NCBI RefSeq assembly: GCF_026262505.1
Contig: NC_067205.1
Location: 14,632,001-14,696,000, forward strand
Reading direction: 5' to 3'
Length of the DNA: 64,000 nucleotides
DNA from: Trichomonas vaginalis G3
Lineage: Eukaryota; Parabasalia; Trichomonadida; Trichomonadidae
Part shown: positions 58,077 through 64,000 of the stretch, in pieces
How the letters are laid out: each line of letters begins with the position of its first letter
Position numbering within the stretch: position 1 is the stretch's first letter
Notes under the pieces: model-generated
Databases searched by the model: none
The model's input: the letters and a program-made list of their open reading frames with translations, nothing else
What the model was told of the DNA's origin: nothing
Made by a program: the position numbers and the translations under genes

Positions 58077-58538
58077 ATGTCAATTATCAATATTATTTCG
58101 AATAATAACTGTGAATTAAATTTAACAGTTAGCGGAATTTATAATGTTACTCTCGTTTCTGTGAGTGGTAAATTTAATCCCATTCTTTTAGACCCTTCAG
58201 ATTATATATCATTTATTAAAGATGACCATGAAAAAACGTATGATATGTATATAAATAATGTGATAGCGAAATGGGATATTAACATGATTTTAAGTTATTT
58301 AAATGAATCATTTATCGTATGGTATGAAGAAACTTTTAAATCAAAACCTGATAAACTTTTTGAACTTGATGAAATAAATAACCTTATTAAATTTCCGCTG
58401 AAAATTAAATTTTGTACTCCTCATCTTCGTTCATTGTTGGGGATATTAAATTTTGAAAAAGATGTTGGGGATGTTTTGTATTCTGACACTGGTTCCAATT
58501 TCATTTTAATCAAATGTGATAAAGTTAATACCCAATGA
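58077..58538 (+). CDS. LLG-motif minor capsid/penton-like protein, first part (153 aa)
   Basis: The motif PHLRSLLGILNFEKD and the following GSNFILIKCDK correspond to SHRVQLLLGAYHMTF and GNCLYIESKI of the element 1 protein (21881-22657), in the same order. The frame ends with TGA overlapping an ATG (ATGA). The expected C-terminal half is found in the next frames (58535-58785), so the gene is split relative to its element 1 counterpart. Confidence 0.6.
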   Translation: MSIINIISNNNCELNLTVSGIYNVTLVSVSGKFNPILLDPSDYISFIKDDHEKTYDMYINNVIAKWDINMILSYLNESFIVWYEETFKSKPDKLFELDEINNLIKFPLKIKFCTPHLRSLLGILNFEKDVGDVLYSDTGSNFILIKCDKVNTQ

Positions 58539-58785
58539 GATTTTCACATCAAACATTAGACCCTAACTCTTACCCATCAATACAAAACATTTTATCCATC
58601 AACTTAAACACATTTTCTTTATCATATCCGTTTCAATTATCCGGGAATTCATTTATTCTTCATTCAAAGATTTATCAAATATTAAATTTAGAATAACTGA
58701 CCTATTTGATTGTGATTTAGAATTCATGAATGAGATATTATGGCAATTTCAAATAGAAAAAATAGCTGATGAGATAACGGATTAA
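58535..58785 (+). pseudogene. C-terminal part of the LLG-motif gene, frameshifted
   Basis: A 53-codon frame from ATG 58535 is followed, after a further shift near 58660, by FKDLSNIKFRITDLFDCDLE ending at 58785. This matches LKDMQFRLVDFQGEPVELK of element 1. Two shifts thus separate pieces of one original protein of about 235 aa. Overlapping stop-start translation could still yield a two-part product, but the second shift argues for decay. Confidence 0.5.
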
Positions 58786-58809
58786 ATATTTATTTTTAAA
58801 TCATAATAA

Positions 58810-59851
58810 ATGATTAAACAACAGCAACTTAAGGCGCAAAGCACCCAGGTCCTTCAGACCATTACATACGCCACATATGCATATAATTCAAAGACGGCAG
58901 AACAAACGCAAAGGTTGAAATATGGAGATTTGGAGATAGTATTGAAAAATGACCATTTCGAATTCGTTGCAAGGTGGTGCAGTGATATCAAATATAAAAG
59001 AAATTTTATTTATGAATTCAAAAATTAAAGGAATAACGGATGATATAACATCAATTCCACCAGAAGAACAGAGATATTACGCATTAAATGCATTTCCTAA
59101 AGTTTGAAGATTGGAAGATTTAATTTAAATGAGGAATTCATAGAAGGTTTCCTAAATGACATAATGAAGAAAGCAGATAAGGAATATGTGGATAGTGAGT
59201 TAATAAGAAGGCAAATTTGGTTTATGTTGATGAAAAAGATAATGAAATTAAAGAAAAGGTTGAATGGTATCATGAGTGGACATTTGAGACTTTTAAAGTT
59301 AAAGCTGATACAGAATGGGTTTCAGGATGTTTAGACCTTAAAGCAGATAAAACATATGTTGATGAAAATTATGCAAAGAAGTCGGAAGTAAATGATGTGA
59401 TTACAAGCATGAAAAATGAAATACTTCAAACATTATATCCTGTTGGTTCTATTTATACGTCAATGAACTCAACAAATCCAGCAAGTGTTTTAGGTTTTGG
59501 TATGTGGAAGCAGATTGTAGATAAATTCTTATACTGTGCTAGATATTCAAAGCAAACAGGAGGTTCGAAGAAATTAAAGAAGCAAACCTTCCACCACACA
59601 CTCATACAGGAACTACAAACTTTTTGCGTGACCATATCCACTCATTAAGAGACCACCCATTATACAACTCAGACTATAAAGCTGGCTATGATGTTTTATC
59701 TCCAGATTATAACCATTCAGCAAAAAAGACTTTTCGACCAACTGAACCAGGAGGAAATCATGTCCATACTTTCACAACAAATCCAACAGGCTTGGGTAAA
59801 GATTATATGCCACCATTTGTGACTGTATTCGCATGGTACCGAGTTCAATGA
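58810..59851 (+). pseudogene. Broken fibre gene with phage tail-collar tip
   Basis: Pieces in changing frames (58810-59028, about 59005-59103, 59104-59230, 59217-59648, 59624-59851) follow the order of the element 1 fibre: an N-terminal YATYAYNSKTAEQ like AAYAYETNEA, KADK units (KADKEYVDSEL, KADKTYVDENY), then YPVGSIYTSMNSTNPASVLG and a C-terminus with HIHS, HVHT and GKDYMPPFVTVFAWYRV. There is no collagen stretch. At least three frameshifts break it. A GC-rich double hairpin lies in the N-terminal codons (58833-58860). Confidence 0.75.
58833..58860. repeat. GC-rich double-hairpin mini-element inside the fibre gene
   Basis: GGCGCAAAGCACC (58833-58845) and GGTCCTTCAGACC (58848-58860) lie in the codons for KAQSTQVLQT, which have no counterpart at the start of the element 1 fibre. 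Confidence 0.6.
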
Positions 59852-59860
59852 ACGCGCTTG

Positions 59861-59920
59861 AGCCTACATTGCAGGCTTAGCGCACTCAATGAACACACTT
59901 GAGACTTGACCCAAAGGGTC
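59861..59920. repeat. GC-rich hairpins downstream of the fibre gene
   Basis: AGCCTACATTGCAGGCT (59861-59877), flanked by GCGC on both sides, and GACCCAAAGGGTC (59908-59920) form two hairpins just after the fibre stop. They are related in form to the other double-hairpin elements. Confidence 0.55.
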
Positions 59921-60020
59921 TAGGCTTACCGAATGAACTAAATATATTTTATGTCTGTAATTAATTAGGTAATGAAGTAGCGGATGAACTGCAGAAATAT
60001 ATTTTTTCGTAAATGTTTTC

Positions 60021-60300
60021 AGGTCATTCAATAATTAATTATTTTTGAAGAACTGAAGGTGTCACTACGTCACCATGTCACCAGGTTATTTAACTTCTCT
60101 GAAAAAATGAGACAACATGACATTTTGACAACAACACAGGAAATATATTTTATCGTTAATGTTTACGTTAATGGTTTCAGGTTATTCAATAATTAATTAT
60201 TTTTGAATAACTGAAGGTGTCACTACGTCACCATGTGTCACCAGGTTAATTAACTTCTCTGAAAAAATGAGACAACATGACATTTTGACAACAGTCCTGG
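60021..60300 (+). repeat. Two direct copies of a ~120-bp repeat upstream of the primase-helicase
   Basis: Copies at 60021-60140 and 60179-60300 share CAATAATTAATTATTTTTGA, GAAGGTGTCACTACGTCACC and ATGAGACAACATGACATTTT in order. Each is preceded by AAATATATTTT and a TAATG-rich lead. Inverted copies lie downstream of the gene. They resemble iteron-type origins or the ends of a cassette. Confidence 0.85.
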
Positions 60301-60366
60301 AAATATGATGCAGCCCAAAAATAAAGTTAGTTTTAAAATTATTTTTATTTTTTTATTCCTATATAA
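60301..60366 (+). promoter_or_regulatory. Promoter region of the primase-helicase gene
   Basis: AAAAATAAAGTTAGTTTTAA is followed by T-rich sequence and CCTATATAAATG. It closely matches the leaders of the KilA-N gene and the 201-aa gene of element 1, indicating shared transcription signals. Confidence 0.5.
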
Positions 60367-62679
60367 ATGACAGCAACAAACAACAACAGCAACTATATCG
60401 TTTCTGATGAAAAAGTTATTGATTCATTAGCTGAGGAATTAATTGTGGCAGAAACTAAAACCCTCAATGAAAGAATTGGTGAAAACAAGATTGATTTACA
60501 TAACTACCTCAAACACGATGGAGGAAGAGGAAGGAAAACTGGTACAGCTTTATTAGCAAATAAAATATCAAATTTAACGATTAGAGATGTTGATATCAAT
60601 AAATCGTACAATGATGAACTTAAAGAAACAGTTAGAAAAGATATTTTATCAAAACTTTCGGATAAAGATGTTATCGTTAAAACCGCTTCAGGAGGTCTTC
60701 ACATTTATTGCAACACTAATTTCTTCTATGCAATTTCGAACAGAATGATTAAATGTTATTCCTGCAACGATTATGATATCGATATCATGACTTCAATGGA
60801 TGATTCAAAGCGTTCTTTAGTAGTTATGGCTGATTCAAGAGTTCGCAAGAATGCAACAGAACCAATCAATACATACTCATTCATTCGTGGAAGTTATGAT
60901 TCAACATTAACCAGAACAGTAAATGATATATTAAATGATTTGAATATTAAGGTAAGAGTTGAACAGAAGAACGAAGAAATAAAGAGTATAATGAATGAAA
61001 ACAAAGATGTAAACATTGACGATAAACTAGCTCAAAGCATAGTTGATGGTATTAGTGATTTTGAAGTACATAATGACGGTGGAAACATGAATTTAGAAAA
61101 AGAAATAACATTATTCACACTGTTTCAAGCTATTAATTCGTTACCTAATCATTTAATTAATGAAGCATATGATAACGTTTATAACTTCTGCAGTTTAACA
61201 GAAAATGCAAAAAGTAATTTTGAAAAAGCACGTAGTAGATATGCACATTTAATGACTTCTCCATTTGTTTTGGTGAAGATTCTAAAACTATATCAAAAGG
61301 AATATTATGATGAATACGTTTTGCCTTTATTACGTAAGCCAAAAATAACATTTGATATAAAACTTGATGACTCGTTTTTGATAACAGATATTAGACGCAA
61401 GGCTGAAAATCATCAATATAAAAACAGTTCTGAAGTAATTGAGGATTTATCACGTGTAATCCGTTTTGTAGATTGTGGAAACAAATACTTCATTCAGAAA
61501 GATTACAACATACACGACAAAATGAATCAAATATCATTCGTTCTTCAATCAAACATGAAAGAGTCACTTAAAATGATTAAATTATTTAAAGAAGAAGGTA
61601 AAACCATAACAGCATGGGATGTACTATTAAATCAATTGTCTTCATTAACCGTTAAGGGTGTTTGCTTTAAATCTGATTCCCCAGATGTTTTCTCAACGTT
61701 TCAGGGTTATAAATACAACGTTCTCGAAAAGCCTGATTACTCAAAAATTGAGATGTTTATGGATTTCATTAAAGAAGCCATTTGTGATAATAATGATGAA
61801 GTGTATAAATACCTACTCGGCTGGATTGCATCAATGATTCAACATCCTGGAATCAAGAATGAAACAGCAATTATTTTGAAAGGACTTCAGGGAACAGGTA
61901 AAAACAGATTTACAGACATTATTTCTGAACTTCTCGCCGGTTATTCATGTAAAAACATTACTGAAATAAGTGAGCTAACGGGTAATTTCAATTCAGTAGT
62001 TGAGAATAAAATGTTTCTTGTACTTAATGAACTCAAGAATGTAGGTGAAGATAGACTCGCAAACTTCAACGCTTTGAAATCAATTATTACGGATAATGAG
62101 ATAAGAATTAACGAAAAGAATCAACCCAGAAGAACTGCTCAGAATGTTGCAAACTTCATTTTCGTAACTAATAACGTTTACCCTGTCAAAATTGAAGTTG
62201 GAGACAGAAGATACGTAGTTTTAAGAGTTAATGGTAAATTCAAGGGTCAATTTAATTACTTCAAGAATTTGATGAATTCATGCACAAAGGAATTTTATGA
62301 TAATTTACTAACATATTTTATGCAATATGACCTTTCATCATTTAATGTACGAATCATTCCGATGACTGAAGCCAAACAAGATTTAATAGAATTATCAACA
62401 AATCCTTTAGATGTATGGATAAATACACATTATGATGAATTGTGTGCGGGTATGACGTGTAAAAATGCTCTATTCTGCAAACCATCAGACATGAAAGACA
62501 AAAACTTTCAAATGAGCATTAAAGATAAATGTGATAGGAAACGGAGAAGAATAGATGGTAAACAAACATGGTGTTATGTTTTGAAAGAAGAAATGAAAGG
62601 ATTATATAAACAGGTTGAACCAAACGATAATGAGGATTCATTTACTGATGATGAAATACCTGTAAATGAAGCTTTATAA
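60367..62679 (+). CDS. Primase (AEP) - superfamily 3 helicase fusion (770 aa)
   Basis: The N-terminal third carries archaeo-eukaryotic primase motifs: RDVDINK (D74, D76), SGGLHIY (S108-H112) and YDIDIMTS (D137, D139). The C-terminal part has SF3 helicase motifs: Walker A GLQGTGKNRF (about 503-512), Walker B MFLVLNELKN (549-558), motif C NFIFVTNN (596-603) and the arginine finger GDRRYVVL (612-619). The middle holds a D5-N-like helical region. Such fusions start and drive replication in virophages, poxvirus-like viruses and plasmids. It is intact, with all key residues, and lies between paired inverted repeats. No polB is seen in this element. Confidence 0.9.
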   Translation: MTATNNNSNYIVSDEKVIDSLAEELIVAETKTLNERIGENKIDLHNYLKHDGGRGRKTGTALLANKISNLTIRDVDINKSYNDELKETVRKDILSKLSDKDVIVKTASGGLHIYCNTNFFYAISNRMIKCYSCNDYDIDIMTSMDDSKRSLVVMADSRVRKNATEPINTYSFIRGSYDSTLTRTVNDILNDLNIKVRVEQKNEEIKSIMNENKDVNIDDKLAQSIVDGISDFEVHNDGGNMNLEKEITLFTLFQAINSLPNHLINEAYDNVYNFCSLTENAKSNFEKARSRYAHLMTSPFVLVKILKLYQKEYYDEYVLPLLRKPKITFDIKLDDSFLITDIRRKAENHQYKNSSEVIEDLSRVIRFVDCGNKYFIQKDYNIHDKMNQISFVLQSNMKESLKMIKLFKEEGKTITAWDVLLNQLSSLTVKGVCFKSDSPDVFSTFQGYKYNVLEKPDYSKIEMFMDFIKEAICDNNDEVYKYLLGWIASMIQHPGIKNETAIILKGLQGTGKNRFTDIISELLAGYSCKNITEISELTGNFNSVVENKMFLVLNELKNVGEDRLANFNALKSIITDNEIRINEKNQPRRTAQNVANFIFVTNNVYPVKIEVGDRRYVVLRVNGKFKGQFNYFKNLMNSCTKEFYDNLLTYFMQYDLSSFNVRIIPMTEAKQDLIELSTNPLDVWINTHYDELCAGMTCKNALFCKPSDMKDKNFQMSIKDKCDRKRRRIDGKQTWCYVLKEEMKGLYKQVEPNDNEDSFTDDEIPVNEAL

Positions 62680-62709
62680 AGTATGATTTGAATTTATTTT
62701 TGCATTAAT

Positions 62710-62954
62710 CCTGCTGTGTTGTCAAAATGTCATGTTGTCTCATTTTTTCAGAGAAGTTAATTAACCGAGTGACACATGGTGACGTAGTGACACCTTCAGT
62801 TATTCAAAAATAATTAATTATTGAATGACCTAAATCCTGCTGTGTTGTCAAAATGTCATGTTGTCTCATTTTTTCAGAGAAGTTAATTAACCTGGTGACA
62901 TGGTGACATAGTGACACCTTCAGTTATTCAAAAATAATTAATTATTGAATAACC
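62710..62954 (-). repeat. Two inverted copies of the ~120-bp repeat downstream of the primase-helicase
   Basis: Copies at 62710-62830 and 62836-62954 are complementary to 60021-60140 and 60179-60300. They contain CTCATTTTTTCAGAGAAGTT and GTGACACCTTCAGTTATTCA. Together with the upstream pair they frame a 2.94-kb unit containing only the primase-helicase gene. Confidence 0.85.
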
Positions 62955-63006
62955 TAAAAACCATTAACGATAAAATAACTGATAACAAAATTTTATTTTT
63001 ATATAA

Positions 63007-63105
63007 ATGGATACCCCACAAGCTCAAAATTTACCACGAATCATAACAAGGGAGGAAACGATAAAAATGATGCGAGAACCCAGAAGGGTTCGGGAAGAGG
63101 AATAA
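63007..63105 (+). CDS. Possible small basic peptide (32 aa)
   Basis: ATG 63007 follows TTTTATTTTTATATAA, a leader like that of other element 2 genes. The frame encodes MDTPQAQNLPRIITREETIK and a basic end, with GAACCC...GGGTTC forming a hairpin in its last codons. It ends 4 bp before the convergent gene. It may be real or the remnant of a longer gene. Confidence 0.35.
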   Translation: MDTPQAQNLPRIITREETIKMMREPRRVREEE

Positions 63106-63108
63106 AAA

Positions 63109-63429
63109 TTAAATTTGGATAGAGTTTAAAAATTCTTCTTTATTAAATTCATCTCTTCCAATCAATTTATTTATTCTATTAAATTCTTTTATTTTTGCTT
63201 CACTCAGTTTAAGGATTGAACGGTAAGTTTCTAACTTTTCAATTATTTCCTTCTTCTCTTTATCGTTTTCAATTACTTTAGTTTTATGGGCATCAACCCC
63301 ACCGCATTGCGGCTTCTTTTTGTAATAGCATATTTTTGATTTAATTCTGTTTAGTTTCTTTTTATATTCATCGTCTGGACTCTGAATCTTAATTAAATCA
63401 GGACTCTTGGCTGCTTTGTTGTCACTCAT
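63109..63429 (-). CDS. Lys-rich coiled-coil protein (106 aa)
   Basis: The product is basic and helical (EKKEIIEKLETYRSILKLSE) with CGG in its middle. The codons for PQCGGVDAH coincide with a GC-rich double hairpin at 63288-63312. It is transcribed toward the primase-helicase. It may bind DNA, but no family is recognised. Confidence 0.6.
   Translation of the reverse strand: MSDNKAAKSPDLIKIQSPDDEYKKKLNRIKSKICYYKKKPQCGGVDAHKTKVIENDKEKKEIIEKLETYRSILKLSEAKIKEFNRINKLIGRDEFNKEEFLNSIQI
63288..63312. repeat. GC-rich double-hairpin mini-element inside a gene (degenerate)
   Basis: GGGCATCAACCCC (63288-63300) and CCGCATTGCGG (63302-63312) lie in frame in the 106-aa gene. Confidence 0.5.
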
Positions 63430-63448
63430 TTCTTACGAAATAAAAAAA

Positions 63449-64000
63449 TTAAATATTATTTAAATATAATGGAGTAATAAAATAAATCGGAATTTCTATT
63501 AATTTATTGTCAACTTCAACTAATGCATTGCCGTTAATATATCTAATAAATTCAGCTATTGTGTCAAATCTTCGTCTTCTTTTTGTCATTGATTTATTAG
63601 TTTTTCCATAATCGAGATGAATCAAAACTTTATCCCCTTGTTTAAAATTCATGAGCCCCGAATTAATTTGTTCACGTTTAACATCATTCAACCTTTCCAT
63701 TTGCTTTCTAATATATTCCCATTCTTTTGAAATATCATTTTTCATTTCCACTGGTTTCATGTTTATTGTTCTATGCCATGTATTATTGTAATAATATACT
63801 AACTGCTGTATGATGGAGTCATGATTTCCATCCCAGTATATCTGACCGTTAACCCCTAACGCATCTCTAAGAGTTCTCATTACCGCATCAATTATTTTAT
63901 TATGAAACGTATATGGAGAGGATGAAAAGAAAAAATTAATTTGTGGGAAATAATGAGCCATAGTTGCCTGAAATCCTTTATCACCATCACCCCTTATATT
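63449..64000 (-). CDS. Maverick integrase, C-terminal part, cut by the window edge
   Basis: The frame is open to position 64000, so the N-terminus lies outside the window. It begins with RGDGDKGFQA, the region of the second catalytic Asp, followed by SPYTFHNKIIDAVMRTLRDA, where the usual Glu before RTLRD is Asp. A conserved YYNNTWHRTINMKPVEM segment and an SH3/chromo-like tail (GDKVLIHLDYGKTNKSMTKR) complete the Maverick integrase pattern. Unlike the element 1 gene, the visible frame is unbroken. Confidence 0.85.
   Translation of the reverse strand, partial: NIRGDGDKGFQATMAHYFPQINFFFSSSPYTFHNKIIDAVMRTLRDALGVNGQIYWDGNHDSIIQQLVYYYNNTWHRTINMKPVEMKNDISKEWEYIRKQMERLNDVKREQINSGLMNFKQGDKVLIHLDYGKTNKSMTKRRRRFDTIAEFIRYINGNALVEVDNKLIEIPIYFITPLYLNNI

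Larger units (their letters stand above)
52049..64000. mobile_element. Maverick/Polinton element 2 (partial, primase-helicase type)
   Basis: Virion and mobility genes typical of Mavericks run from about 52176 to the window edge: packaging ATPase, candidate capsid protein, CCG- and LLG-motif proteins shared with element 1, a fibre relic and an integrase cut by the edge. In place of polB, the visible part has a primase-SF3 helicase. The left end is uncertain. AGTAGTAGGATAGG at 52049 starts with AG as element 1 does, and is my best guess. The right terminal repeat is outside the window, so the ends cannot be confirmed. Confidence 0.85.

Noticed and set aside
1-64000. CRISPR array or bacterial operon features
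   Set aside because: The tandem repeats lack unique spacers of constant length, and the gene set is eukaryotic and Maverick-like. No ribosome-binding-site pattern is seen.

Overview
The window looks like a Trichomonas vaginalis (parabasalid protist) chromosome. It is very AT-rich and has compact, apparently intron-free genes. Several genes carry an initiator-like TCAYTTW box 10-26 nt before the ATG. It encodes a trichomonad-type methionine gamma-lyase, a BspA-like leucine-rich-repeat surface protein and a MULE transposase. Two large Maverick/Polinton elements interrupt it, and such elements are known to be abundant in this genome. The species call is an inference from gene content.

Layout. 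1-4861 is gene-poor host DNA with a satellite-like tandem repeat (1731-2240). 4862-27367 is a complete 22.5-kb Maverick (element 1) with 723-bp terminal inverted repeats, each holding one copy of the same 144-aa gene. It encodes protein-primed DNA polymerase B, a DDE integrase with a chromodomain-like tail, a packaging ATPase, a candidate double-jelly-roll major capsid protein, several capsid/penton-like proteins, a collagen-like fibre with a phage tail-collar tip, and a KilA-N protein. At least six of its genes, including polB and the integrase, carry single-nucleotide frameshifts. 27368-52050 is host DNA: a pseudokinase, a membrane protein, a BspA-like LRR protein, a karyopherin beta, methionine gamma-lyase, a MULE transposase with tandem repeats, two tandem paralogues with coiled coils, a DEDDy exonuclease and a SYCP2-like protein. 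About 52050-64000 is the left part of a second, different Maverick (element 2). It is cut by the window edge inside its integrase.

Element 2 shares the virion module with element 1: ATPase, candidate capsid protein, a CCG-motif protein, an LLG-motif protein, a fibre and an integrase. In the visible part its replication gene is an archaeo-eukaryotic primase fused to a superfamily 3 helicase, not polB. That primase-helicase gene is bracketed by two direct copies of a ~120-bp repeat upstream and two inverted copies downstream. The two elements therefore look like relatives with exchanged replication modules.

The least expected signals are: (1) GC-rich ~30-bp double-hairpin mini-elements scattered through both Mavericks, several lying in frame inside genes; (2) a palindrome family at the 3' ends of element 1 genes, probably terminators or processing signals; (3) the paired inverted repeats around the primase-helicase; (4) AT-rich upstream motifs shared between the two elements; (5) a tRNA-like sequence with good A and B boxes inside element 1. 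All functions are read from sequence motifs by eye. No database search or structure prediction was run.
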